Of a stretch of DNA of 64,000 nt, positions 13,301 to 25,052 are shown one piece after another. The notes beneath the pieces were generated by a model that saw only the letters and a list, made by a program, of their open reading frames with translations, was not told where the DNA came from and did no database searches. The position numbers and the translations under genes are program-made. Origin of the DNA: Hirudinaria manillensis (lineage: Eukaryota > Annelida > Clitellata > Hirudinida > Hirudinidae). Within the stretch, counting starts at the first letter, position 1, and every line of letters begins with the position of its first letter. The DNA lies in the NCBI GenBank assembly GCA_034509925.1, contig CM067529.1, positions 12,524,001 through 12,588,000 of the forward strand. The letters run 5' to 3'.

Positions 13301-16300
13301 ATACTTAAAATATTTAATTGAAAGTTCCACATCAATTTCCAAATACCTCATGGTTGGTGATCACATGAATTGTCATTTTTGCACACACATTTCTTCGCAC
13401 AGATACCGATGAATGTGAAATAGGTACTGATACTTGTCCTAATAGCACATATTGTGTAAACACGATAGGAAGTTATCAATGCGATTGTAAAGACGGCTTT
13501 TTAATTGATGGACCTTTGTGCACTGGTGAGAAAAATATTTAATATAATGATGTTTAACTACTGTGATCTGTCAAGATTATGATTGATTGCATGAGTTTCA
13601 CTAAAAATTCTGTATTTCCTCGAAAAAAAACTAATCGTGGGTTTCCCACGTAGATATCAAATACTAAAAAATGTAAATTAAAAGTTGAAGTGGTTAAAAG
13701 AGTTCGTATTGCGAAGTTGATTTCCATAATCTTTCTCTACATTTAGACATAGACGAATGTCTGACCACAAGGTGTTTGGGCGAGAATGTAATTTGTAATA
13801 ATATCATTGGTAGTTACTCGTGTGATTGCTTGGAAGGCTTCGACAAGACTGGTGAAAATAAGACATGTGAAGGTGAGGCTGTTTTTAAAATGATTAATGC
13901 TAAGTAATTTCTTTTCGTGATTCCTTTTGTTGTGAAAGACAATCACAAGCCTTCATTTTCTTTTTTCTTATTGCAAGAAATGGAACTATTCCAAAATCTC
14001 TCATGAACATCTTATTAATATCGCTTAATGTGCTTCTAATCACCAAGCTTAGACTTGGCTTTCAGTGGAACATAACTTCTTGGTAGAACAATCCACTTTC
14101 GTTGTAAATAAGCAGTAATAAGTAAAAATTCTTTCAATTCCTTCGTTGTATGAACTAACCACTCAGCTGACTAAAACTTATATCACCAGATATTGACGAA
14201 TGTCTCAACAATGTTTGTACGAACAACTCGAATTGCGTGAATTCCATAGGAAGCTATGATTGCAAATGTACCTTGGGATATTACGAAACACCAGAGAAAA
14301 TTTGCGCAGGTAAACATTAATGTTAATTAAATTCACAATCTTATTTCCAATTGCAAAACTATTTTTTATATAATATTTCAGCCTATTTAATGTTATTATG
14401 ATATTGAATAATTTATTTTTTAACGCCAAAATCTGACCTCTTTCATGTTCATCCAGCAGTGCTTCCTTTTCCACGTTCTTTGAAGTCAAATAAAACTTTT
14501 AATTTGTTCTAAAAAAATAATCATTTCGTCCAATAGACTCCAATAAATAATTAATTATGCAAATTTAGGACACCCCTCTTAAAGATATGACGAACATTTT
14601 GTCACGATAATTTGCATTCCCTGCCAAAACATGTAATAAATTCTTTCTAACTTTATAATAATATTTCATACCTTAATTTAAATTAAATGTCAAAATTTCA
14701 TAAGATAAAATCATTATTTACGAAAGTCGTGCCAAAAAATGTGATCCGCTTAAACATATGACGAACACTGTACGTGCATTTGACTATAATTTTAATCTCA
14801 TAGATGTGGATGAATGTGATTCCACGACAAATTGCGACAAAGAATCCACCGAATGTAATAACTTAATTGGTGATTATGAATGCCTCTGCAAAATAGGTTT
14901 CGCCAAAGGGGAATCAAAGTCTCCCAAAAGCAGATGCTTCGGTTAATCAAATGCAGATATTTCTGAGTTGGAAAGGATTAGTCTAAACTCACTATTTTTT
15001 TTCGTGCTGTTACTAGAAATAATATACTAATGAATTATGTTAATGGAGATTTATCTTCTGTATCGTGTTCGAGTCCAATCTATATGTTGGTCAACGCTGT
15101 CGGATGGGGTTCTGTGATGTGTAATGTTCTATTAAGTACTTCCCCTTGCACCATATCAAGAAAAATTATTTACTGATATACTGAAAAGAATAATTAATAT
15201 ATATTAGTTATGGAAACCTCTTATTAAAGTCAGCAGTGACTAATTTTTGAAATTACCATCTGAAATAATTTAAGGAATCAAATTTAAATTAGACCTTTTA
15301 TAAATTTAAAGACATCGATGAATGCAAACCTTCTCGTTGTCCTGACGGGGTTTCGTGCATCAACTCAGTTGGTTCGTACGATTGCATCTGCCCGAATGGA
15401 ACAACGAAGAAGGAATATGCCCACGCTATGGAATGCCTAGGTATGACATTTTAAACTAGAATGTAAAAACTTGAGCTGTTGCAGAAATTATCCTTTATTA
15501 AATTATTATTATTATTATTTTGAAATGGTCGACACTATTTTATTTTCCCTAACAAGCCGTCGCTGTGATCTATATCATCGAGCCAGGAATCAACATTGGT
15601 TGAATCAAGAGTCCCCTTCGTAGATTAAATTCCCTCAAACGTGACGCGGGATCTTCAATGGGACTAGAAAGAACTAACTTAACTGGACAACTGAATCTGA
15701 ACATGCACAACACACACAAAAAAAAACTGAAAAGTAATCAAGTGACACGAAATAATCCAAAATACAAAAAAATGTTCAATTCAATCTTTTTTCTTTCTTT
15801 TGTACACCACTGCATGGAATGCATCTGGCTCTTCTCTGATTCATACAGCCCATTTGTTGCTTCCTCCATTTGTTCTAATTTCTTTTAACTTTTTCTCTAG
15901 AAGCTGCTTGCAGACTTATCTGTTTTCCCTGGCCAAGACTTAGGATGACCCTGTTGAAGTCCTTGCTGACCTCTAATTTGCTGATGTTCTCCAGAACAGT
16001 GTTTCTTGAGTTTTGATTCTCAAATTTTAACAATATTGGTCTTGGTTTTGCAGCATCCGTTTTCCCAATTCTAAAGATGTCAATGACTTCTTTGCCCATT
16101 TTCTTCAAACTGACTTCTTTCAAGGGTTTCAGCACTTGTTCTTTATCCTGGGAATAGGTAGCATCTTTCAAATTGTAAATTTTGATGTTGTTTTTCTTCC
16201 TCCGTCTATCACCATTACTTTCAATCTTGGATTTTGAGTCAATAACTGAACCATGAATTTTTCCCATATCAGTTATAAGAGTTTCAACTATGTTTTGAAA

Positions 16301-17563
16301 CAGATTGCTTCATTGCTGCGAAAGCCTTTCGCGGCGGTTCTCTTAAATTCAACACTCCATTTCTTGCTAATCTCCCTGACCAGTTTGGGACGTCATCGAT
16401 GTTCTCCTTCTGCGTAAAATCGATTAGCTTGAGTTTCTGAGCTGACATTTTTTAATCTTCACTCCAACTCGTAATTCTCACTTAAAACCTCGACATTCAC
16501 TCTCATTCCTATTTACACTCCCAGTCAACTTTGTTCGTTCCATCAATCAAATTCCATGTAATGTTCCACCACCTTACTTAATCATACCTCACCAACAAGT
16601 CCTGGGAAAGTATTAACCTGATATAATCTTAAAAAAACAAGTTAATGTCTCTTAATTACTTCCCCGACTGGGATTATGTCTTTACCTTCATGGGTTAGAC
16701 AAACATTGTCAGGACCCTGGTGGCATAGTAGCGAGAGTTGGGAGTGGTATAGTACTGTAATAACCCGGGGTCCTCAAACTAATTATGGAAGGTCGGGTTT
16801 ATTGAAAGTGTTCAGATGGATCGGAAGGTGTACAATGCTTAATTGTCTTGGAATCTGCTGTTTCTCTTAATCTCTCTCTGCTTTTCTAGATTTCTCTATT
16901 TGTCGAGGTTCGCAACCAAAGACTCTGAATAGTGCCCTGAACATTAATTAATTATTAAATTAATTAAATAGCAATATAATTTTAATTATTCCTTAATTAT
17001 CTGGATCCAGGGATCCAATAGTACATTTATTTTGTATTGTATTCGGGACCGAGCAAAAGTGGCATAGTAGCGAGATATGACTGTAGTTGTTTTTGATTCA
17101 TGGTTTGACATTTCGTTTCCAGATATTGATGAATGTCTTGAAGAAGGATTGTGTGATGAAACTTCATCTTTCTGCATGAACGCTTTCAACTATTACATCT
17201 GTGTCTGTCGAGTAGGATATATTACTGTTGACAATTTCACCTGTATCATGACAACAGGTAAGATTTATAATTTCAGTAAACATCATAAAGTAAGCATAAC
17301 AAGAACAAATTAGATGGTTTTTTTTAAATTTTACAGTGTCAAAGAAAGTTGATTTAGAGGAAGATACGACAAGTGCCATAACTACTCATTCATTCGATGA
17401 AAATGAGTCAAAGTCAGATTTCTTACCATGGCTTGCTTTCATAGTATCCTTTATCATCTTTTTCATGTGCGGTGCAATGTGCCTTTATATATCCAATTCT
17501 TACTCAGATCAAAGTTTTTCTTTTATGTCGACAGTTTCATCGGAATTCCAAAGTATGGGATAG
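10387..17563 (+). CDS. Gene 3: WSC + seven-cbEGF transmembrane protein
   Basis: Fourteen exons: 10387-10591, 10795-10977, 11056-11177, 11329-11458, 12565-12666, 12727-12882, 13049-13168, 13403-13525, 13747-13872, 14190-14309, 14804-14941, 15312-15440, 17123-17257, 17337-17563. All joins keep the frame, giving about 671 aa. It has a signal peptide (MGNFRIWKLIVFAINLHLAA), unknown N-domain to about 129, WSC domain about 130-213 (CYE, CVNFC, CLC, CDETC, CGGSGY), EGF-like module ending GRYGPSCE, Cys-rich module (about 248-299), seven cbEGFs (about 300-596), helix about 628-650 and a 21-residue Ser-rich tail. The start is the Met aligned with the other copies; an upstream in-frame TTG is not conserved. 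Introns 4 and 12 were enlarged by LINE sequence, yet splice sites are intact. Intermediate between old genes 1, 2, 4 and young genes 5-8. Confidence 0.85.
11679..11935. repeat. Intronic repeat with perfect hairpin, shared with genes 5 and 7
   Basis: Intron 4 of gene 3 contains the inverted repeat TGGACTG...CAGTCCA (11711-11730) followed by a stretch that ends near a GGGACC-AGCAAAAGT motif. Related sequence occurs in intron 4 of gene 5 (27770-27900) and gene 7 (46646-46760). It is missing from genes 6 and 8, whose intron 4 is only 71 bp. It may be an old solo LTR or short non-autonomous element; the class is unresolved. Confidence 0.45.
11990..12470 (-). mobile_element. LINE 5' region (5'-UTR plus start of ORF1), minus strand
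   Basis: This matches 16430-17080 on the same strand, including the short coding start that reads MSAQK on the minus strand. Upstream of that start are repeats of a GGGACC-AGCAAAAGT-GGCATAGTAGCG motif (as read on +), which look like 5'-UTR monomers. It is a truncated fragment in gene 3 intron 4. Confidence 0.55.
14420..14765. repeat. Tc1-like derived repeat in gene 3 intron 10
   Basis: Inserted relative to the short intron 10 of genes 5-8. The minus strand near 14430-14470 reads like a Tc1 transposase N-terminus (ERGQILALK, compare the intact element at 57274). The right part (14575-14640) has CTTAAAGATATGACGAA and TGCCAAAACATG-type sequence, also seen inverted at 21646 and 22023. It is a degenerate, non-coding insert. 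Confidence 0.5.
15540..17080 (-). mobile_element. LINE fragment with ORF1 remnant, minus strand
   Basis: Read on the minus strand: a 5'-UTR with AGCAAAAGT-type monomers (from about 17080), an ORF1 start near 16449 (MSAQKLKLIDF), then a frame interrupted by a stop, then a 130-codon frame at 15875-16267. The latter is rich in Lys/Arg and contains NNIKIYNL, FRIGK and RPILLKF, typical of LINE ORF1 RNA-binding proteins. There is no reverse transcriptase part. It lies in gene 3 intron 12 and is itself interrupted by the solo LTR at 16756-17020, so it is the older insertion. Confidence 0.65.
16756..17020 (-). mobile_element. Solo LTR, reverse orientation, nested in a LINE
   Basis: A 265-bp LTR of the TGTTGGATCC family in reverse (begins TGTAATAACCCGGGG, ends GGATCCAATA). 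It is flanked by a perfect 4-bp target duplication GTAC (16752-16755 and 17021-17024). The terminal CA is mutated to TA at the right end. It was inserted into the 5'-UTR of the minus-strand LINE. Confidence 0.85.
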
Positions 17564-18285
17564 CTCATACGTTTTTTTGTTTTTGTGCTTGTATAATTTG
17601 TTAGACTCAAAATGGTTATTTGATATCAATTCGTTAGGGATTTATAGATTACAACATCGCATCTCACCATTCATAACTTTATGTGCAATACCAACTTTAT
17701 AACCTACGTTGTTCGTTAATTCTAGTTTGGACAATGGAAGATGTTAATGTTTGTACTACTTTAAGCTGACAGTTAGTTAAACATGATAAATTTCTAAAAG
17801 CTCAAATATTACTTGGTGTTATTCTTAAAAACGAATATCTTTAATTAATACTTGCATGTAAAGTGGTCAAAAAATTGACGCCTTCTCAAAGTCAATGACT
17901 TCTTGGTTTAAGTATTTCTTTTTTCATGATCAAATGGATATGTTTTATATTAATATTCGAATACATTTACAAAACTTATTCATTTTTTATTATTATTGCA
18001 TACGGTTATCTTTCGATGAGCATTATTTTTTTCATTATGCAAGTCTCGATTAAAGAACCGGAAGAAAATGTGGCAGAATAACTTTCTTTCTAGTCAATTT
18101 TAGTGTAACAAATATTCATTTACCTCAAATCCTAAGAAAGAGAAGTAAAACATTTATAAACAAAGATGACAAGATGGCTATCAATTTAATATATCAACTT
18201 ACTAAAAACTATTAAAATCCGTTAAATAAGAATAATCATAAATTTTAAAGCGAAATTTAAGTTTCCTAATTTTTGGTTTTCCAGT
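17564..18285. other. Intergenic region, genes 3-4
   Basis: About 0.7 kb of AT-rich spacer. The first 250 bp are homologous to the 3' flanks of genes 4-8 (same order of short motifs, including CGTTGTTCGTTAATTCTAG). The AATAAA conserved in the other copies is changed to GATAAA here. No gene is seen. Confidence 0.5.
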
Positions 18286-18306
18286 TATATTTGAACTGAG
18301 TGACGC
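18286..18306 (+). promoter_or_regulatory. Conserved 5' motif of gene 4
   Basis: TTTGAACTGAGTGACGCG, about 31 bp before the ATG, is a one-mismatch form of the motif found before genes 2 and 5-8. The AAATTTTAAAGCGAAATTTA block about 45 bp upstream (from 18241) is also shared with genes 5-8. Confidence 0.5.
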
Positions 18307-18336
18307 GTTATTTGTTTTTATGAAGCTTTTCGAAGC

Positions 18337-21300
18337 ATGGGAAACTTTTTGATTTGGAATTTGATTATTTTTGCAATAACCTTACGTCTAGCAACCCCAT
18401 TGCTTTTTTATGTCTTGAAAAATGGTATGGAACAGTTGAAACTAGACGATTTACAAAATGTCGATTTATCAAATGTAGACAAGATTGTCATAGATCTACT
18501 CCATCCATATTACGTGACATACGTTGAAGATAATAAGAAATGGGGTGAGATGAATTCAATATTTATTGATTATGATTATCGCTTTATGTGAAATTGTAAA
18601 CAAACTGTTGTCACCCTGTTGTCTAATGTTATCTCCTAGAGCTCTTAAGCCATTTACATAGTTTCATATACTACATATAAGCATTAGCAATTGCACAGTC
18701 AAATTTTGCCCTATAAACCTGTTGTGGTGGCGTCCCAATAGGAGTGAGGCGCGGCAATCCTATTGTGTGGGACCACTATAAATAGCCTCGCGGCTATTCC
18801 GTTCTCGCTCTTTTGTCTCTCGATGTCGTAATAGTGTGATAGTGAATAAAGCTACTTAAAACGTTTGTCATAGACTACTTATCCTTCGATTGAACGATAT
18901 AACAAAACCCATCCAATGTAATCAACAATAAGTCAGTATAATATTTTGTTTTAGACATTTATTCTGATAAATCGTTTTAGCCACTTTGTCAAGTGATGCA
19001 AGTAATCCTACAGCTCAGTTATTGTATCATTGGAATTTAGAGAAAAATAAAATAACCTGCCGTTTCAATAAGCACTACGGATTTTTTTGCGACGAAGTTT
19101 CTAGACTAGTTGTAATAGAAGGAAAAAACATGCAATATGATATTGGAGTTTATGGGCATGGTAAGGCGTTAATGTTGCTGAATAATGTATGTTCACATCA
19201 ATTTGAAACTTATGAAATTGGCCACTTACAGAAACAAATTTTGAAAAATATATTGGCTGCTATGAATATAATAAAGTTCTTCCTGCAGGAAGAGTTATAA
19301 CAGAATTGTACGAATGCGTAGACTATTGTAAAACATATATGTTTGCTGTTACCGAGGTTAGTTAATAATTTTGCCGACTCGTTTAATTCATGAATTGGCT
19401 TCTTTTTTTCATTTTGTAAAACTCCAAAACTTTATTTACTTATTTGTCTGAACAAATTTAAGAGTCATACAATGGATATTTACTCAAATTTTTATATGGT
19501 TTGTCAACAGAAAATAGATGCAATAGAAACTTAACGTTAATGATTTAATGGAGAGGAAATTGTTGCGGTTTGTAAACGAGACACAAGATCTAGAGGGAAA
19601 TAATATTGAAGAGTTAATGACAACAAGGGCTAGAGATTTCTAGCGTTTTATGTTTCGGTTGATGAATAATGTTAACTGTGACTAATGAAACATTTCTCTC
19701 GCCGTAAGCGAAGGGGATGACCATCGGTCCTGAAGGCTAGAAGGGTATGGAATTCTAGACTGTTACATTTAACAGGACCTTGTTACAACTTTGTCTGGCA
19801 TAAATCACAGATGAGGCGTCAATGTTCGATGGTTTTGAGTAATAGTAGTAGTACGCTGTGGAGTGGCAGTGCTCTGAAACCGGGAATGGATCTTGTAAAC
19901 TAATTTTGGACTCTTAATTTTCACTGCAAGATAAAAATGTCTCAAGCCCTGAAAGCCGATTGCCTGAGATGCCATGAGCTTGAAGTTCGGTCGACAGCTT
20001 CTGGCGAGACATCAAAAAAAACCCCTTTAAGTCAAAGTATATGATATCTGTGCCCTGGTGCATTGACCGTAACCAATCATTTGTGTACTCGATAAGTTTC
20101 GTGCATGTCGATCTAAAAGTTCAGTAAGTCATGTTGTTCATGAGATTCAAAGAGAGTTTGTTCGAAGGTAGTTTAGGATGTCTTTGTTGATCATCCGTTC
20201 TATGGCAGAAAGTGAATATCACCGGTAGGCAGTTGTAGCGGTCGGGTCAAAAGTGGTCGGAACCTTGTTACCGTTAAAGATTGTCTTTTAGTCTTTTCAA
20301 ATAATATTAAAATTTATATTAATATTAAATAAAAAATTTCGATTATAGAATAAATAATATATCAAGATTTTAAAATAGCAGGGAAAAGACTGCATTTGCA
20401 CTAACAGTACTCTGGATTTCACACCGGTTGATTTACGTCTATGTAGTGAAATGTGCGAGGGAAAGCCATTTCAATTTTGTGGAGGCAGTGGTCATTTCTC
20501 TATCTTTAGGACACGTAATTAACAATAAAACTTAGTTGTTAAATATATAATTGGATGTTAATGACTTATAAAAATTTGCGTGGTTTGAATTTACTTCATT
20601 TTATTCATCGGATTGACTTTAAGTTCCATAAAAATAATTCAAATTACATTCTGAATTTGTATTACATACAGAAAGGTTCCAACGAGACAAAGTTGAACCA
20701 TTCCAACCTTCATGGGAATGCATATACGACGAAGTTAATTGTCCAATATGTCCTGAAGGAAGATATGGCCTAAGCTGTGAAAACAGAAGTAATATAATTA
20801 TTTTTGTTAAAATATGTACTTAAAACAACTTATAATCTTTTTATTTAGACTGTAGCCTTAATAATGGTGACTGTGGAGAAATGTATTGTCAGATATATAT
20901 ATTCAAATGTGGGGGCTGCCGTTGCAAGAGATGCAACTTTTCGATTTCAATGTGCGTATGCAAGCCGGGGTTTTACATTTACGGAGAATTCACGGATTGT
21001 AGAGGTAATAATAATTTAAGTAAAGCTAAAATATTACAATATTTGCAATAATGTTACAATATTGTTTATAATAATAGGTAATATTATTAATATTAATTGT
21101 AACGTTATTAACATTTAAATAAGACTAAATTGTTACACAAAGATTTTCAAATACCGCAATACTGGTGATTAAATGATCATATTAAATATATTTGTTCTTA
21201 TAGATATCGATGAATGTGAAGCAAATATTGATTCTTGTTCTGAAAATATGTCTTGTGTTAACATCGAAGGAAGTTTTAAATGCGACTGTCCATTAGGTTA

Positions 21301-24288
21301 CTATTTAGCTGATGGAATCCTGTGCACTGGTGGGTAACATATTTAATACTATTTTTGCTCTTCCACGCATTACCGTGGCTTAATCTGTTTATATTGAAAA
21401 GAAAGTAATGAAATAAAAAAACACACTTTATAATATGTTTATTTTTTTTTTTACAATTTCACAAAGCTTATAACAATTCAATGATTTAGTTGAGCCGCGG
21501 TATTCCATCAGCGTGGCCGGGTACACCTAATACACTGGTCGTGATATTATTAAGCAGACCACATTCGCAGATATTAAATTGGTATCATAAAATTAGGATA
21601 TATAATTTAAATACTGGTACGAAATCTTATTATAAAATTAGAAAAGAATTTATTACACGTTTTGGCAGGAAATGCACATTAGCGTGCCAAAACGTTCGTC
21701 ATATCTTTAAGAATGGTCTTAAAGTTGCATAATTAATAATTTATTAGATAATCTATTGAAGGAAATGATTATTATTTCATTAGATTTGCGTACGTACATC
21801 AACTAAAACAAATTAAAAGTTTTATTTGAAATGTACTAAATATGTACAGTCAGGCTTCTATTAAGTTGATATTAAATTAATGCATTTTACTATTTTAATA
21901 AAAATTGAAATGTTATTTTCCAATGAATGTCAAGGTTTTGGAAGAAAAACATATTTTTGTCTGTTACAGTTGTAATATTTATATGAAACCAATATAAAAA
22001 AAATCACTACTCTAATTTATTAGAGAATTTATTACACGTTTTGGCAGGAAATGGATATTAGCGTGCCAAAACTTTCGTCATATCTTTAAGAATGATGTCT
22101 TAAAGTTGCATAATTAATAATTTATTAAATAATCTATTGGAGGAAATGAATATCATTTTATTAGATTTGCGTAAGCACATCAATTAAAACAAATTCAAAG
22201 TTTTATTTCACATGTATCTATAAAATTACTCTAATCTAGTACTATGCTGTATCAGAATTTCAAAGCAATCTATGAAGAACTTTCAGAGAACATTGATTAC
22301 ATCCAAACTACATTTTAATTTATATAGATAACAAACTTTTGATTACCAAAATCCTTCTCTACATTTAGACATCGATGAATGCTTGAGCCCCATGTGTCTG
22401 GAGAATGAAATTTGTAATAACGCCATTGGCAGTTATTCATGTGATTGCAAGGAAGGATTCAAAATGACTGGTGTTAATGACACATGTGAAGGTAAAGCTG
22501 TTATTAATATGAGTAGTGTGAAGTAATATCTTTTCTGATTTTCTTTTTGTTATGACAACCAAAAGCATTCCTTTTTCATTCTTATTTCCAGAAATTGAGC
22601 TCTCATCGTCATCTTTTTGATATCACCTGCTTTTTGATTTAACATACTTCTAAACACTAAGCTTAGACGTGGCTTTCAGTGGAGCACTAATTCTTGGTAG
22701 AACCGTTTACTTTCATTGTAAATAAGTAGTAATAAGTAAATACTCTTTCAATTCCTGTGTTACACGATCCACTCTTTCAGTAATTAACAACTAAAACTTA
22801 TATCACCAGACATTGACGAATGCCTCAACAATCTCTACGTTTGTACGAACAACTCGAATTGCGAGAATTCCATAGGAAGCTATAATTGCAAATGTACCTC
22901 GGGATATTACGAAACGCCAGAGAAAATATGCGCAGGTAAACGTTATTGTTAATTTAATTTATGCAATATATGTGCATAAGTATATGAATTTGAATTTAAT
23001 TTTAAACTCATAGACATGGATGAATGTGATTCCACGACAAATTGCGACAAAGAATCCACCGAATGTAAGAACTTAATAGGAGATTATGAATGCCTCTGCA
23101 AAATAGGTTTCGCCAAAGGGAAATCAAAGTCTCCTAAAAGCAAATGCTTCGGTTAATCAAATGAAGATATTTCTGAGTTGGAAAGGATTAGTCGAAACTT
23201 ACTTTATTTTTAGTGCTGTTAATAGGAATAAGATACCAATGAATTATGTTAATGGAGATGTATCTGCTGTATCCGTATTCGAGTGCAATCTATACTCCGG
23301 TCAAAGCTGTCGGGTGGGGTTCTGTGTTTTATAGCGATCTATTATTTATTACTTGCTATGGATCCCTATTATGAATAATTTGTCATTGAAAAATCAAAAG
23401 AATGATTTAATATCATTTAGTTATGTAAACCTTGATTTCCACATAAAAAGCTTGTACGAATGTGTTGGCATAGTTTCTAAAATTGCATTGTTCGCTCTTT
23501 TATCAATTACTTAACTCTAAGTATCATCCAATTTAAAAACTTACCATCTGAAATAATTTGAGGAATCAAATTAAAACTATAACATTGATGAATTTAAAGA
23601 TATCGATGAATGCCAACTATCTCGTTGTCCTGAGGGAGTTTCTTGCTTCAACTCAGTTGGCTCATACAATTGCATCTGTCCGAAAGGAACAACAGTGGTG
23701 AACTATCCCCATACTATGGAATGCCAAGGTATACCATTTTAGAAATAGAGAGTAGGTGTTTTGAGGCATTGCAGAAATTATTGAAATTTGTTTTTACTTA
23801 ATTTGTCGTTTTCAGATGTTAATGAATGTCTTGTAGAAGAAGTGTGTAATAAAACTTCATCTTTCTGCATGAACGCTTTCAACTATTACATTTGTGTCTG
23901 TCGAATAGGATACGTCACTGTTGACAATTTCACCTGTACTCTTGCAACAGGTACGATTTACATTTTCGATATTTGCGTGCCATAACGTAACCATGGGATT
24001 TTAACTGCGACAGCATCGTAATAGTTGCACATTAGCGTAATGTTTAATTAATAATCCTCAAATTTTACAGGGACGAGGAAGGAGTTTGAGGTGACGATTA
24101 CCATGTCTACTCAGTCAATCGATGAAAATGTATCAGGGTCAGAAGTCATGGCATGGCTTGCTTTCATAATCGCTTTTATAATATTTTTCTCCGGCGGTGC
24201 GTTGTGTTTTTGGGTATCCATTTCATACTCCGATCTAAGTATCGGCTTTGCATCCTCGGTCTCATCGGATTTCCAAAGTGTCGGATAG
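18337..24288 (+). CDS. Gene 4: WSC + six-cbEGF transmembrane protein
   Basis: Thirteen exons: 18337-18544, 18981-19160, 19232-19356, 20382-20514, 20672-20788, 20849-21004, 21204-21329, 22369-22491, 22810-22935, 23014-23151, 23600-23728, 23816-23950, 24071-24288. The joined frame is open, about 637 aa. Signal peptide 1 to about 25 (MGNFLIWNLIIFAITLRLA), unknown N-domain, WSC domain about 130-215 (GCYE, VDYC, CICT, CSEMC, CGGSGH), EGF-like GRYGLSCE, Cys-rich module, six cbEGFs (about 307-565), helix about 592-614 and a 23-residue tail ending SDFQSVG. As in gene 2, the D-T-D-E-C cbEGF module is absent. The donor after 21329 is a weaker GTGGGT. Introns 1, 3 and 7 were enlarged by mobile elements. 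AATAAA at 24505-24510. Probably a functional, older paralogue. Confidence 0.84.
18720..18904 (+). mobile_element. Short solo LTR (TGTTGTGGTGG family)
   Basis: A 185-bp element from TGTTGTGGTGG to GATATAACA with a perfect 5-bp target duplication AAACC (18715-18719 and 18905-18909). It contains a TATA-like CTATAAATAG (18776-18785) and AATAAA near 18845, as expected for an LTR with promoter and poly(A) site. It is GC-richer than its surroundings and lies in intron 1 of gene 4. It is unrelated to the TGTTGGATCC family. Confidence 0.8.
19430..20300 (-). mobile_element. Degenerate LINE relic in gene 4 intron 3
   Basis: The segment 19920-20270 matches the LINE relic at 5640-5900 in gene 2 (shared landmarks such as GCATTGAC-GTAACCAATCA and TTTAGGATGTCT), on the minus strand. 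It is degraded with no usable frame. The left part (19430-19900) is not recognised and may belong to the same or another insertion; intron 3 is about 1 kb here against about 150 bp in genes 5-8. Confidence 0.5.
21440..22205. repeat. Tandem pair of Tc1-like end repeats in gene 4 intron 7
   Basis: Two copies of a sequence containing CACGTTTTGGCAGGAAATG, then GCGTGCCAAAAC, then TTAAAGTTGCATAATTAATAA, at about 21656-21830 and 22032-22205. TTTTGGCA and TGCCAAAA are locally inverted. Similar sequence is seen at 14575-14640. This looks like ends of a non-autonomous Tc1/mariner-type element. The 80-codon frame at 21490-21732 is not a convincing protein. Confidence 0.45.
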
Positions 24289-24504
24289 CTCATATGTTTT
24301 TGTTGTTTTTATGATCGTCTAAATTGTTAGACAAGTATTTTTTGGTATTAATTCGTAAGTATTCAGATATTACAACATTGTATTTCACAATCCATTGCCT
24401 TATGTTCGATGTCAATTTATAACCTACGTTGTTCGTTAATTCTAACTTGGAAAATGGAAGACGTTAATGTTCGTACTATAATAAGTTGACAGTTGGTTAA
24501 AAAT

Positions 24505-24510
24505 AATAAA
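24505..24510 (+). terminator. Candidate poly(A) signal, gene 4
   Basis: AATAAA 217 bp after the stop, at the position conserved in genes 5-8. Confidence 0.4.
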
Positions 24511-24666
24511 TTTTTGAAAAATGCTATCATTGCCTGTGTAATTCAAAACAATGAAAATCTTTAATTATTAGCTACGTTTCAATTAGTCAACCATGACTTC
24601 TCAAAGTTAGTTCATCACAAGGATGAGGAAGTGAAACGTAGAGGATTAGATGTCTGATCGTGATAG

Positions 24667-25052
<386 letters not shown>

